DNA from: Kaistella flava (ex Peng et al. 2021)
GTDB taxonomy: Bacteria; Bacteroidota; Bacteroidia; Flavobacteriales; Weeksellaceae
Direction: 5' to 3'
Assembly: GCF_015191005.1 (NCBI RefSeq)
Contig: NZ_CP040442.1
Span: 2,790,001-2,854,000, forward strand
DNA: 64,000 nucleotides
In this document: positions 37,600-47,501 of the stretch, one piece after another
Layout: each line of letters starts with the position of its first letter
Numbering within the stretch: position 1 is the first letter of the stretch
Notes under the pieces: model-generated
Database searches by the model: none
What the model was told of the DNA's origin: nothing
Seen by the model: only the letters and a program-made list of their open reading frames with translations
Translations under genes and position numbers: made by a program

Positions 37600-38549
37600 T
37601 AGAAAATTCTACTTTTTTAAAGGATGTTAATGAAGGTTTGAGTCATCATCCTAAATATCTTTCTTCTCATTATTTTTATGATAAAGCAGGAGACGAGCTT
37701 TTCCAAAAGATTATGGAGATGCCCGAATATTATTTGACCAATTCTGAACTGGAAATTTTCAAAAAACAAAGTGAAGCTTTAATTCAATCATTTGATATTA
37801 ATCCAAATGAAGAATTTGAACTCATTGAATTGGGAGCAGGCGACGGAAAGAAAACAAAATATTTGCTCAAAGCTTTGCTCGATCGAAAGTTCAGGTTTAA
37901 ATATATTCCGGTAGATATTTCTCAAAATACCCTTTCTGTGATTACGGACAAGATGGAAAATTTATTTCCAGATCTGCAGATTGATTCCCGACAAGGCGAT
38001 TACTTTCAGGTTTTAGATGAACTTTTTATTTCTACAAAACCCAAAGTCATTTTATTTATCGGTTCTAGTTTGGGAAATATGCAGGATGAAATTGCAAAAG
38101 GTTTTTTAAATAAGATTTCGAAGCATTTAAAGCAAAATGAAAAATTACTTTTAGGTGTAGATCTCATCAAATCGGAGGAAATTGTACTTCCGGCGTATCA
38201 TGATTCTGCCGGTATTACAAGAGATTTTAATTTTAATTTATTGCACAGAATCAATCGGGAATTGGGTGCAGATTTTAAGGTTGAACATTTTGAACATGCT
38301 CCTGAATATACCGAAACAGAAGGAATTGCAAAAAGCTATTTAAAAAGCACCAAAAAGCAAGCGGTTTACATCAAAGAATTAGCGAGATCATTTGAATTTG
38401 ACGAAAATGAATTGATTCATACAGAGATTTCTAGAAAGTATAATGATGAAATTTTAAATAATTTACTTGAAGGTTCTCAACTGGAAATCAAAGATAAATT
38501 TTTAGATTCCAAAGAGTATTTTGCAGATTATATTTTAGAAAAAAAATGA
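37596..38549 (+). CDS. egtD: L-histidine N-alpha-methyltransferase EgtD
   Basis: I place the start at the ATG overlapping the egtB stop (ATGA, 37596), giving 317 residues. Signatures: 'HPKYLSSHYFYDKAGDELFQKI', SAM motif 'LIELGAGDGKKTKYLL', 'IPVDISQNTL', 'FIGSSLGNM' and 'GVDLIK'. EgtD trimethylates histidine to hercynine. The 4-bp overlap with egtB shows a coupled operon. Confidence 0.92.
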   Translation: MIENSTFLKDVNEGLSHHPKYLSSHYFYDKAGDELFQKIMEMPEYYLTNSELEIFKKQSEALIQSFDINPNEEFELIELGAGDGKKTKYLLKALLDRKFRFKYIPVDISQNTLSVITDKMENLFPDLQIDSRQGDYFQVLDELFISTKPKVILFIGSSLGNMQDEIAKGFLNKISKHLKQNEKLLLGVDLIKSEEIVLPAYHDSAGITRDFNFNLLHRINRELGADFKVEHFEHAPEYTETEGIAKSYLKSTKKQAVYIKELARSFEFDENELIHTEISRKYNDEILNNLLEGSQLEIKDKFLDSKEYFADYILEKK

Positions 38550-39208
38550 AATCACAATTACCTTCTCGCGGAATTTTAGGATTAGGTTCAAATTCTACCC
38601 AATATTATTTGCAGAGAATTCATCAAAAATATAAGGAACGAAATCAGGAGTTCTCAACTTGTCCATTGATTCTATATCAAATTGATTTTCAAGAAATAAA
38701 CCCTTATTTACCTGCTCAATTTTCAATCTTAAAACCGACTTTAAAAAATTATTTAAATCAAATATCACAACTAGGAATTTCTAAGTTACTGATTCCCAAT
38801 ATCACCTTGCACGAAACTTTAGATCAAATTGAAAGTCCTTTAGAAATTTGTCACGCCGTAGATTTAGCAACCAAATATTTGTTGGAAAGTGGTATTTCCA
38901 AAATCACACTCTTCGGAACTTTACACACCATGAATTCTGATTATTTGAAAAGGAAAATATCGGCCAAAAACATCGAAATAGTTTTGCCTGAAGAAGAAGA
39001 CCAACAAGCAATTGACTATTTCAGAAAACAAGTTTATAATGGAAAAGCGACAACATTTCAGATTGATCAATTTCAAAAATTAATCAAGAAATATGGTGAG
39101 AAAAATACAGTCCTAATTGCCTGCACTGAACTCTCGATGTTTGCTTTTAAAAATGAAAAACATTGTGTAGATATGGCGGAATTACAAATCGAAGATTTTT
39201 TAAAATAA
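38546..39208 (+). CDS. Aspartate/glutamate racemase-fold protein
   Basis: The 220-residue protein has the RacX/Asp-Glu racemase fold pattern. The second catalytic Cys is kept in 'IACTELSM', but the first motif, usually P-C-N-T-x-H, reads 'IPNITLHE', so Asn85 replaces the first Cys. True racemisation by the two-Cys mechanism is therefore doubtful. It overlaps egtD by 4 bp, so a role linked to betaine or sulfur chemistry is possible (inference). Confidence 0.75.
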   Translation: MKSQLPSRGILGLGSNSTQYYLQRIHQKYKERNQEFSTCPLILYQIDFQEINPYLPAQFSILKPTLKNYLNQISQLGISKLLIPNITLHETLDQIESPLEICHAVDLATKYLLESGISKITLFGTLHTMNSDYLKRKISAKNIEIVLPEEEDQQAIDYFRKQVYNGKATTFQIDQFQKLIKKYGEKNTVLIACTELSMFAFKNEKHCVDMAELQIEDFLK

Positions 39209-39235
39209 ACCAAAAAGTAAAGTCTTTATTTTATG

Positions 39236-39305
39236 CACTTTTGCAAACTTTTGAATAGCTTAATAGGTTAAAACTTTGGTTCCTTTTGCGGTTAAAAAAA
39301 ATTAG
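39236..39305. repeat. Dispersed repeat, family C copy 1
   Basis: The tract ends in CCTTTTGCGGTTAAAAAAAA and is similar over about 70 bp to 58124-58196 (TTTTGCAA..TTTTGAAT...AAACTTT...TTTTGCGGT). It lies in the 39209-39383 gap. Confidence 0.5.
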
Positions 39306-39325
39306 TCAGACTTATTATGAAAATA

Positions 39326-39356
39326 AAAATGCCCTGAATATTCAGAGCATTTTATT
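39326..39356. terminator. Bidirectional terminator
   Basis: AAAATGC-CCTGAA and TTCAG-AGCATTTT pair around ATAT with one small mismatch and T/A runs outside. It separates the convergent racemase-like gene and guaC. Confidence 0.75.
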
Positions 39357-39383
39357 ATAAATTGTTTACAAGAATTTAAAATA

Positions 39384-40424
39384 CTAATTCCCAAATACTT
39401 GATTTTCCTGTTCTAAAACTCTGATAAAAGTGGTTCGCTTTGAAAGTTCCTTTAGTTGAGAAGCACCAACATAAGTACAAGTAGAACGAACGCCACCTAA
39501 GATATCTTTCACCGTTTCTGAAACAGCTCCTTTATAAGATACTTTCACCGTTTTTCCTTCAGAAGCGCGATATTCTGCCACGCCACCAGCATGTTTGTCC
39601 ATAGCAGTTTGGGAACTCATTCCGTAAAAAAGGCGATATTTTTTTCCGTTTTCTTCTACGATTTCGCCACCGCTTTCATCATGTCCAGCGAACATTCCGC
39701 CTAACATTACGAAATCTGCACCGCCGCCAAAAGCTTTCGCAACATCTCCCGGAATTTTACAACCACCGTCGGAAATAATATGTCCGCCCAATCCGTGAGC
39801 AGCATCTGCACATTCGATAATCGCAGAAAGTTGCGGATAACCAACGCCAGTTTTTATTCTAGTCGTACAAACCGAACCTGGACCAATTCCAACTTTTACC
39901 ATATCTGCACCTGATAAAATGAGCTCTTCAACCATTTCTCCTGTAACCACATTTCCCGCAATAATGGTTTTGTCTGGAAAATTCTTGCGCATCTTTCTTA
40001 CGAATCCTACAAAATGTTCGGAATAACCGTTGGCAACATCAATACATAGAAAATTAATTTTAGGATGTGCATCTACAATCTGCTGAACTTTTTTCTCATC
40101 ACCATTTCCAATTCCAGTGCTTAATGCGATATAATCATAAATTGAATCTGGCTGATTTTTAAGAAAATCTGACCATTCTTCAATTGTATAATGTTTATGA
40201 ATTGCAGTGATTATTTTGTCTTTCGAAAGTGCTTCCGCCATTTCAAAAGTTCCCACCGTATCCATATTGGCGGCAATAATCGGAACTCCGGTCCATTTTT
40301 TCTGAGAATTTCTGAACGTAAAAGTTCTTTCTAAACTAACCTGAGAACGGGATTTTAAGGTAGAACGTTTCGGACGAATCATAACGTCTTTAAATCCTAA
40401 TTTAAGTTCGGTTTCTATGCGCAT
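39384..40424 (-). CDS. guaC: GMP reductase
   Basis: The 346-residue protein has the IMPDH/GMPR barrel with the catalytic Cys loop '[21 protein letters not shown]', '[31 protein letters not shown]' and '[28 protein letters not shown]'. No CBS domains are present, as expected for GuaC. It converts GMP to IMP with NADPH. Confidence 0.93.
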   Translation of the reverse strand: MRIETELKLGFKDVMIRPKRSTLKSRSQVSLERTFTFRNSQKKWTGVPIIAANMDTVGTFEMAEALSKDKIITAIHKHYTIEEWSDFLKNQPDSIYDYIALSTGIGNGDEKKVQQIVDAHPKINFLCIDVANGYSEHFVGFVRKMRKNFPDKTIIAGNVVTGEMVEELILSGADMVKVGIGPGSVCTTRIKTGVGYPQLSAIIECADAAHGLGGHIISDGGCKIPGDVAKAFGGGADFVMLGGMFAGHDESGGEIVEENGKKYRLFYGMSSQTAMDKHAGGVAEYRASEGKTVKVSYKGAVSETVKDILGGVRSTCTYVGASQLKELSKRTTFIRVLEQENQVFGN

Positions 40425-40478
40425 TTTTTAAATTTAAAAATTAAACAAAGGAAAAGAGTGGAAGAATGAGTAAGAATA

Positions 40479-41243
40479 TTACTCCAAAATATTTCGAAGG
40501 GTTTGCAAATGTTCATGAGCCGTCAAATCAAATTTCACAGGAACAATCGAAATATAACCATCAGTAAGTGCGGTTTCATCGGCATCGTGACCATCATCCA
40601 TATTATTAAAAAAGCCAGTTAACCAATAATATTTTTTACCGTGTGGATTAATTCTCTCGTCGAAATTTTCTTCCCATTTGGCATTGGCTTGTCGGCAAAC
40701 CTTTATGCCTTTAATTTCGTCTTTCTTCAATTTCGGAATATTGACATTCAGAACAATTCCTTTAGGCAAAGGATTTTCTAAAACTTTCTTTACGATATTC
40801 TGAATGTGTTCTTTAGCTTGCGAAAAATCGGCGTCCCAAGAAAAGTCGAGTAAAGAGAAGCCAATTGCTTGTAAACCTTCTACACCCGCTTCTACAGCAG
40901 CACTCATCGTTCCGGAATAAATCACATTAATGGAAGAATTAGCGCCATGGTTAATTCCTGAAACCACGATATCAGGTCTTCTGGTCAAGATTTTATCCAA
41001 AGCAAATTTCACACAATCTACTGGCGTTCCACTTAATGAATAATCTTTTTGTGGACCTTCTAAATTAATTTCTTCAAATGTTAAAGTAGAATCAATCGTA
41101 ATTGCATGACCTTTTCCAGATTGTGGAGAATTGGGAGCAACAACGATTACTTCGCCAATTTCATTCATAAAGTTGATCAAATTTCTAATTCCCGGCGCTG
41201 TAATTCCGTCGTCATTGGTGACTAATATTAATGGTTTTTTCAT
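40479..41243 (-). CDS. surE: 5'/3'-nucleotidase SurE
   Basis: The 254-residue protein has the metal site 'ILVTNDDGITAPGIRNL', 'APNSPQSGKGHAIT' and 'VVSGINHGANSSINVIYSGTMSAA'. SurE removes phosphate from nucleotides and is linked to stationary-phase survival. It lies 54 bp upstream of guaC on the same strand, so the two may form a nucleotide-salvage unit. Confidence 0.95.
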   Translation of the reverse strand: MKKPLILVTNDDGITAPGIRNLINFMNEIGEVIVVAPNSPQSGKGHAITIDSTLTFEEINLEGPQKDYSLSGTPVDCVKFALDKILTRRPDIVVSGINHGANSSINVIYSGTMSAAVEAGVEGLQAIGFSLLDFSWDADFSQAKEHIQNIVKKVLENPLPKGIVLNVNIPKLKKDEIKGIKVCRQANAKWEENFDERINPHGKKYYWLTGFFNNMDDGHDADETALTDGYISIVPVKFDLTAHEHLQTLRNILE

Positions 41244-41413
41244 TGAGTTGATATGATTTTAGACAAAAATAATTCTTTAAAAAGACATTCGGAGTATTCT
41301 TGTTAAAGTTTAATAATTTTTTAGCATTGATAAAAATAAAAGGGAAGTTAAGGGTCGAATAGTATTTTTATTATTAATAAGGAATAGATTCCACAACTAC
41401 CTGAAATTTGCAC

Positions 41414-41421
41414 TATTTTTG
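41414..41421 (+). promoter_or_regulatory. Candidate -7 element of DUF5686 gene
   Basis: TATTTTTG matches TAnnTTTG and is followed by C, about 50 bases before the ATG at 41471. Confidence 0.45.
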
Positions 41422-41470
41422 CGAGTTGTTTAAGACGTCAATTTTAAACGATTTTTGACTGCCATTATTT

Positions 41471-43753
41471 ATGAAATATTTTAGAATTTTTTTTCTATCC
41501 CTTATATTAACTTCTGCTTTTTCATTTTCTCAAGTTAGAGAAACCGATATCGATGAAGTGCAAATTAGCGCCTCTAAGAAATTAAAAAAGAAAGATAACC
41601 CTGCTTATAAGATTTTGCAGGAGGTTTGGAAGCGTAAAAAAAGCAATGGACTTTCTCAATTTGAAGATTATCAGTTTGAGGAATACGAAAAGATAGAGCT
41701 AGATCTTTCTAATCTGGATTCTACTTTTACCAAGAAAAAGATCTTCAACAAAGTTGACTTTATTTTTAAATACGCAGATACTCTGGATCAACCCAATCAA
41801 CTGTCTTTGCCTGTTTATTTTAATGAAACCCTTTATAAAAACTTCGGCAGAAACAGACCTGCCAAAAAAGAAAAGCGCGAGATTATCGCGAATAAATCTT
41901 CGGGTCTTACGAGCAGTGATGCGATGGCCAATACGGCGAAGAACCTTTATAAAGAAATCGATATCTACGATAACGTCCTTAATTTTTTCAATATTGGATT
42001 TACGAGCCCGATTGCTACTGATGGTTTCTCAGCCTATGATTACGAACTTTTAGGAGAAGAAAGCATTGATGGGAATGATTGTTATCGAATTAAATACGCA
42101 CCAAAAAGAAAAGACGTTCTGTCGATGTACGGCGTGCTTTATATTTCAAAGGACAATTACGCAGTCGTACGCGCGACTTTAAAATCGACTAAAAGCATCA
42201 ATGTTAATTTTGTAAACGGTTTTTACTACGATTTAGAGTTTGACAATCCGAGTGATTCTATCTTTTTACCAAAGAAAAATTATCAGGAAATTCAAATGTC
42301 GATTTTTGGTAAGAAGGAAAAATCGAAAAGTATTGTGGCGAAGAAAACGGTGATTTTTTCAGATTATCTTTTTGATCAAAATTTAAGCGATGAAGTTTTT
42401 GATAAAAAAGTCACGTCTTTAACTGATTCAGAATTTATCAAAGATGACGCTTATTGGAAAGAGAATAGGAAAGAAGAATTGTCCAAAACAGAAGCAAATG
42501 TTTATACGATGATGGATGAACTGCATGATGTTCCTCAGTTTAAAAAAGCGGTCAAGATATACGAAGTGGTTTCCTCAGGATATTACAATGCTTTTAAAGC
42601 CATCGATTTTGGTGATATTTATTCAATTGTAGGCTTTAATGATGTAGAAGGTTTTCGTTTGAGAGTTGGAGCAAGAACTTACTTTTCTGCGAATGACAGT
42701 TGGCGTGCGGCTTTTTATACTGCTTATGGATTTAAAGATCATCAGCTAAAATACGGATTGGAGTATAGAAAAATGTTTAACCGCGACAATCGATTTACTT
42801 TGGGAGTTGGAACGCGCAGGGATATTTTACAATTGGGAGCACAACTTACCGGAGACGAAGGAATTATGACGCGCTCTTTTGCCTCCTCGGGTGTTTTGAG
42901 TTCAGGTGATAATTTTTATTTAAGTTCCGTGAATCAGGTGAGTGGTTTTGCGGCAATCGATCCATTTAAAAATTTCACGGTAAGATTAGATGCAACTCAT
43001 CAAACTACAAAGTCAGCATTACCAGATAAGTTTTCTTTAGATTTTTATAAAAACGGTCAGATTTTTTCTGAACTGAATGATTCGAAATTGGTGATGAGTG
43101 TAACTGCCAGACCGGGAGCTGTTTTCTCACAATATGGTGTCGACCGTTATGAACACAGTACTTTAGCGCCAACGATCATGTTGAAATATACGCAAGGATT
43201 AGAAGGCGTTTTGGGATCAGATTTTAATTATAGCAAACTGCAACTGTATTATTTTCAACCGATCCTTTTAAAAAGCTTTGGAAGATTATTACTGAATGTA
43301 GAAGCTGGAAAAAACTTTAATAAACTGCCGCTGGCTTTGCAGAATATAATTCCGGGAAATCAGTCTTATAATTTAATGCCGAATACTTTTGCGTTATTGA
43401 ATTACTATGAGTTTGTAGCGGATGAATACGTCACTTTCCAGGCAGAACATCATTTTAACGGAAAGATTTTATCTTATATTCCTTTGATCAAAAAGTTGAA
43501 ATTAAGAGAAGTCGGTTTTTATAGAACTGCTTTAGGTAGTTTGATGGAACGTTCTGTAGCGATGAATGTTGGAAATCAAAATCTTTCAGCGCCAGAAAAG
43601 AAACCGTATTATGAATATGGGTTTGGGATTGAAAATATCGGTTTTGGAAACGTAAGAATTTTAAGAGTCGATTTCAACTGGCGAGGAAATTATCTGGAGA
43701 ATCCTGGGGCTAAAAAGTTCGGAATTAAGTTTGGTTTTCAATATTATTTCTAG
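41471..43753 (+). CDS. DUF5686-type outer-membrane protein
   Basis: The 760-residue protein has a signal peptide (to 'SFSQ'), a periplasmic N-terminal part ('NPAYKILQEVWKRKKSNGLSQ', 'YAPKRKDVLSMYGVLYISKD') and a C-terminal barrel-like half ending '...FGIKFGFQYYF' with terminal Phe. This matches DUF5686 proteins, which usually also carry an N-terminal carboxypeptidase-regulatory domain; here that domain is missing or very short. Function is unknown. Confidence 0.8.
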   Translation: MKYFRIFFLSLILTSAFSFSQVRETDIDEVQISASKKLKKKDNPAYKILQEVWKRKKSNGLSQFEDYQFEEYEKIELDLSNLDSTFTKKKIFNKVDFIFKYADTLDQPNQLSLPVYFNETLYKNFGRNRPAKKEKREIIANKSSGLTSSDAMANTAKNLYKEIDIYDNVLNFFNIGFTSPIATDGFSAYDYELLGEESIDGNDCYRIKYAPKRKDVLSMYGVLYISKDNYAVVRATLKSTKSINVNFVNGFYYDLEFDNPSDSIFLPKKNYQEIQMSIFGKKEKSKSIVAKKTVIFSDYLFDQNLSDEVFDKKVTSLTDSEFIKDDAYWKENRKEELSKTEANVYTMMDELHDVPQFKKAVKIYEVVSSGYYNAFKAIDFGDIYSIVGFNDVEGFRLRVGARTYFSANDSWRAAFYTAYGFKDHQLKYGLEYRKMFNRDNRFTLGVGTRRDILQLGAQLTGDEGIMTRSFASSGVLSSGDNFYLSSVNQVSGFAAIDPFKNFTVRLDATHQTTKSALPDKFSLDFYKNGQIFSELNDSKLVMSVTARPGAVFSQYGVDRYEHSTLAPTIMLKYTQGLEGVLGSDFNYSKLQLYYFQPILLKSFGRLLLNVEAGKNFNKLPLALQNIIPGNQSYNLMPNTFALLNYYEFVADEYVTFQAEHHFNGKILSYIPLIKKLKLREVGFYRTALGSLMERSVAMNVGNQNLSAPEKKPYYEYGFGIENIGFGNVRILRVDFNWRGNYLENPGAKKFGIKFGFQYYF

Positions 43754-43917
43754 AGTAATCTTCTAATTTTTTTGCTATAACTTTGAAGGAACACAATAAA
43801 ATGTTTCAAAAATCTTACTTAATTCTAAATAAGGTATTAATTTTGATACATTGAAAAATCTTGTAACAATTCAGGATTAGTTTCAACAAATTATATATTA
43901 CATTATTTACCAACTAT

Positions 43918-46038
43918 ATGTTCAAAAAATTTAACCTCAATAGACTACTGCTTTTCATTCCTCTAACGAGTTTGGTGTTCTGTTTTAACACACCAAAAAA
44001 TGATGACGAGAAAATGTCGACCATTATGGTCAGCGTAAAAAACACGCTCAGTTATTTGCACTATTCGCCCAAACCTATTAATGATGCTTATTCGCGAGAT
44101 GTTTATAAGCAGTATTTCGAAATGGTGGATAATTCAAAAAGATATTTTCTGCAATCGGATATGGCAGAATTTGCGCAGCATTACAATAAACTTGATGATT
44201 ATCTAAATCAGGGAGATTTAAGATTCTACAAATTAACCATTGATCGTTTGTATCAAAGAGTTGATGAAATCGATAAAATAACCCAGGATATTTTAAGCAA
44301 ACCAATCAATTTAGATGAAGAGGAAACGCTTGTTTTAGAGCCGAAGAAAAAGAACAATCCTGCCAATCAAGCTGAACTTGCTTTAGAGTGGAAGAAATAT
44401 ATTAAGTATAATATTCTGCAGGAAATGGAATCTCTAACGGCGAAAGAAGAAATGCAGAAAGAGAAGAAAGATTCTGTACAGAAATTTAATTTGAAAGATA
44501 CCATTAAACTTGAAATTCTAACGCCGGAAGCGAAGAGAGTTAAAGCGACCGAAGAGGTTAAAGATTTGGTAACAGATACTTTCAGAAGATTCAAGAAAAG
44601 AAATAAAATGGATTGGTTTACGGTTTATATGAATGCTTATACTGAAGTTTTCGATCCGCATACCAACTATTATTCGCCAAAAAACAAAGAAGATTTTGAT
44701 ACCCAATTCAAAGGAAAAATCATTGGAATTGGTGCAGTTATTCAGGAGAGAAAAGGGAATTTATATTTAGGTGAGTTAACAATTGGAGCTCCTGCCTGGA
44801 AATCAAAACAACTTACATCGGGTGATAAAATCTTAAAAGTAAGATCTAGTCCTGATCAAGATGCCGTAAGCGTAGTAGGAATGCTGGTAGATGAAGCCGT
44901 AAGATTGATTCGCGGTAAAGAAGGAACCAAAGTTGTCTTGACTGTTGAGAAGAAAGATAAATCGATCAAAGAGGTAACGATGACTCGTGAAGAAGTAGCG
45001 ATCGAAGATACTTTTGCGAGAAGTATTGTAGTAAATTCTCCAGATGGTAAAAAATACGGCTTTATCAATTTGCCAAGTTTCAATGCAGATTTTGAAGATC
45101 CGAAAGGAAGAAATGCTTCTGATGACATTAAAAATGAACTGATTAAATTAAAAGCTCAGAATGTGCAGGGAATTGTTCTTGACCTTAGAAATAATGGTGG
45201 AGGAAGTTTAACTGAAGTTGGCGATATAATGGGGTTATTTATGAACGCTGGTGCTTATGTGCAGGTTAAAGATGGCAACGGAAAAATTCAGACGCTTACC
45301 AATAAAACGAATGCCCCGGTTTGGACGGGTCCACTAGTGATTATGCAGAATGAACTTTCAGCTTCAGCGTCAGAGATTTTGGCTGGCGCAATGCAGGATT
45401 ACGGTCGTGGATTAATCATCGGATCACCTCAATCTTTTGGAAAAGGTACGGTACAAACTTTTGTTGATCTGAACAGATTTTTGAATACCACTGATGATTT
45501 CGGCTCATTAAAATTGACCATTCAGAAATTCTATAGAATTTCAGGGGAATCTAACCAAAGAAAAGGAATTGTGTCTGATATTCAAATGAAAGACTTTTTC
45601 ACTTATGCAGAAATCGGTGAGAGATACGATGATTATGCTTTAGCTTGGGACAAAATTCCAGCTGCAAATTATCAAAAAGTAAAATATTTTGATCTTCCAC
45701 CTTTACAGAAATTAGTGGATGAAAGATTGAAAAATAATAGAACTTACCAATTGATTCAGGAATCTTCACAATGGAAAGAAAATCTGGATAAAGAGGAAAC
45801 AATTTCTCTGAATCAGACTAAATTTAATGAGGTGATGAAAACCAGAAAAGCTCAAATTAAGAAGTTTAAAGGTTTAGATAAATTCAACAATGGTTTGAAA
45901 TTTACCTTAAATCCAGATGAAGCGGTACGTGAAAAAACAGATGAAGCTTTCACCAAAAAAACGGAGAACTGGACTAAGAATCTTCAAAGAGATCTATACC
46001 TTCAGGAAGCAATAAGTGTCATTTCAGAAATGAAATAA
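43918..46038 (+). CDS. C-terminal processing (tail-specific) protease, S41 family
   Basis: The 706-residue protein has an N-terminal signal/anchor, a helical N-terminal domain ('SRDVYKQYFEMVDNSKRYFLQSD'), a PDZ domain ('GIGAVIQERKGNLYLGEL...GAPAWKS') and the S41 domain. The nucleophile Ser is in 'NELSASASEILAGAMQDYG' and Lys in 'SFGKGTVQTFVDL'. A DUF3340-like tail follows. The size and order match Prc/Tsp, which trims periplasmic proteins from the C-terminus. Confidence 0.92.
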   Translation: MFKKFNLNRLLLFIPLTSLVFCFNTPKNDDEKMSTIMVSVKNTLSYLHYSPKPINDAYSRDVYKQYFEMVDNSKRYFLQSDMAEFAQHYNKLDDYLNQGDLRFYKLTIDRLYQRVDEIDKITQDILSKPINLDEEETLVLEPKKKNNPANQAELALEWKKYIKYNILQEMESLTAKEEMQKEKKDSVQKFNLKDTIKLEILTPEAKRVKATEEVKDLVTDTFRRFKKRNKMDWFTVYMNAYTEVFDPHTNYYSPKNKEDFDTQFKGKIIGIGAVIQERKGNLYLGELTIGAPAWKSKQLTSGDKILKVRSSPDQDAVSVVGMLVDEAVRLIRGKEGTKVVLTVEKKDKSIKEVTMTREEVAIEDTFARSIVVNSPDGKKYGFINLPSFNADFEDPKGRNASDDIKNELIKLKAQNVQGIVLDLRNNGGGSLTEVGDIMGLFMNAGAYVQVKDGNGKIQTLTNKTNAPVWTGPLVIMQNELSASASEILAGAMQDYGRGLIIGSPQSFGKGTVQTFVDLNRFLNTTDDFGSLKLTIQKFYRISGESNQRKGIVSDIQMKDFFTYAEIGERYDDYALAWDKIPAANYQKVKYFDLPPLQKLVDERLKNNRTYQLIQESSQWKENLDKEETISLNQTKFNEVMKTRKAQIKKFKGLDKFNNGLKFTLNPDEAVREKTDEAFTKKTENWTKNLQRDLYLQEAISVISEMK

Positions 46039-46059
46039 TTGACACAATAAATCATAATG

Positions 46060-46092
46060 CAACCATCGAGTTATTCGATGGTTGTTTTTTTT
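46060..46092 (+). terminator. Intrinsic terminator of prc-type gene
   Basis: The stem AACCATCGA (46061-46069) pairs with TCGATGGTT (46075-46083), followed by a T-run. Confidence 0.9.
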
Positions 46093-46122
46093 GCCGTTCA
46101 GTGAGTAAAATTAACCGTTCAG
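46093..46122 (+). promoter_or_regulatory. LytTR-type double operator
   Basis: Two direct repeats, GCCGTTCAG (46093-46101) and ACCGTTCAG (46114-46122), are separated by 12 bases. This fits the LytTR-family site of two 9-bp WMMGTTNRK boxes with 12-13 bp spacing (the first has one mismatch). It lies 33 bp upstream of the -7 element of an operon that itself encodes a LytTR regulator. Confidence 0.65.
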
Positions 46123-46155
46123 TAAAAAATTATTTTATTTACCTTTAATCAGGAA

Positions 46156-46163
46156 TACATTTG
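46156..46163 (+). promoter_or_regulatory. Promoter -7 element of two-component operon
   Basis: TACATTTG, exact TAnnTTTG, lies 16 bases before the ATG at 46180. Confidence 0.55.
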
Positions 46164-46179
46164 TACCAATAATTAGATC

Positions 46180-47499
46180 ATGAACAGAAAGAGTTTTATC
46201 ACGATATCCTGGATTACGTTTTTTATCGGAACGGCAATTTTTGTGTTCTTTACGCCTGAAAAAACATTTCAAAGCTATCTGATCAGTATCTTTATTGCGG
46301 GCCTCTACAGCTTTACAATCGCGATTGGAAACGGAGTGGTAAATGATTATCTAAACAAGAAATATTCTTGGGTAGAAAATACCAGAAAAAGAACAGTTTT
46401 TGGAATTATAGGAACGTTGTTAGTGAACGTCGTTTTAGTCTTCTTTTGTAATTATGTGAATTTCATCATTTTTCAACATCGAGATAGTGCTGATTTCTTC
46501 TCCGGAGCGATGGGAACATCCAATTGGCTCACGATTAATGTAGCGTTGCTGATTTCCGCAATTCTACATGCAAAAGGCTTTGTAGAAGCCTGGAAAAGCT
46601 CAACTAAACAAGAAATTGTTCAACAGAAATTAATCGCTAAATCTGCAAATGCTCAGTTTGAAAGTTTAAAGAACCAACTCGACCCACATTTCCTTTTTAA
46701 CTCTTTAAATGTTTTAAGTTCTTTAATTGATGAGAATCCTAATCAGGCACAACGTTTTACTTCTTCAATGTCGAAGATTTACCGTTATGTTCTGGAGCAG
46801 AAAGACAAAGAATTAGTGACCGTAGAAGAAGAAATTAATTTCGCTAAAACCTACTGCGATTTATTGAAAACAAGGTTTGAAGACAGCGTAACTTTTGACT
46901 TTAATGTTAATGAAAGAGACTTGAAATGTTATGTTGTTCCATTATCCTTACAATTGCTTTTAGAAAACTGCATCAAACATAATTTCGCAACGTCATCAAA
47001 ACCGTTGCACGTTAAAATCTATTCTGAAAATGGAGTTCTCTTCATTGAGAATAATTTACAGCAAAGAGAACAGGTCAAAGAGAGCGCCGGAATTGGCCTG
47101 GCAAATATCGTTCAGCGCTATTCCTTATTAACAAAACAAAATGTTTTTATCGAAAAATCAGCAACATTTTTCAGAGTGAAAATACCAATGTTAACTCAAA
47201 AAACAACAGCAATGACAACACAACCATCACAAGAATCAATGGCTTATCAAAGAGCCGCGAAAAGAGTAGAAGAGTTGAAAGGCTTCTATAGTAATCTTAT
47301 TTCTTACTGCCTTGTAATCCCTTTTTTAGCTTTTATAAACCTCTACACTTCACCTCAATATTTGTGGTTTGTGTGGCCGATGTTAGGCTGGGGATTCGGT
47401 TTATCGATGCACGCTCTCAAAGTTTATGGAATCGGTAAAAACTGGGAAGAGAAACAGATTCAGAAAATTTTAGACCGGGATCACTCAAAAAATTCGTAA
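46180..47499 (+). CDS. LytS-type sensor histidine kinase with C-terminal 2TM domain
   Basis: The 439-residue protein has four N-terminal membrane helices (about 5-140), a coiled linker, the His-kinase box 'LKNQLDPHFLFNSLNVLSSL' and an ATPase lid ('LLLENCIKHNF', 'SAGIGLANIVQRYSL'). From about residue 355 there is an extra 2TM domain ('AYQRAAKRVEELKGFYSNLISYCLV...WEEKQIQKILD') homologous to the two short proteins that follow. It is probably the partner of the LytTR regulator at 48650-49393. Confidence 0.9.
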   Translation: MNRKSFITISWITFFIGTAIFVFFTPEKTFQSYLISIFIAGLYSFTIAIGNGVVNDYLNKKYSWVENTRKRTVFGIIGTLLVNVVLVFFCNYVNFIIFQHRDSADFFSGAMGTSNWLTINVALLISAILHAKGFVEAWKSSTKQEIVQQKLIAKSANAQFESLKNQLDPHFLFNSLNVLSSLIDENPNQAQRFTSSMSKIYRYVLEQKDKELVTVEEEINFAKTYCDLLKTRFEDSVTFDFNVNERDLKCYVVPLSLQLLLENCIKHNFATSSKPLHVKIYSENGVLFIENNLQQREQVKESAGIGLANIVQRYSLLTKQNVFIEKSATFFRVKIPMLTQKTTAMTTQPSQESMAYQRAAKRVEELKGFYSNLISYCLVIPFLAFINLYTSPQYLWFVWPMLGWGFGLSMHALKVYGIGKNWEEKQIQKILDRDHSKNS

Positions 47500-47501
47500 A
47501 A

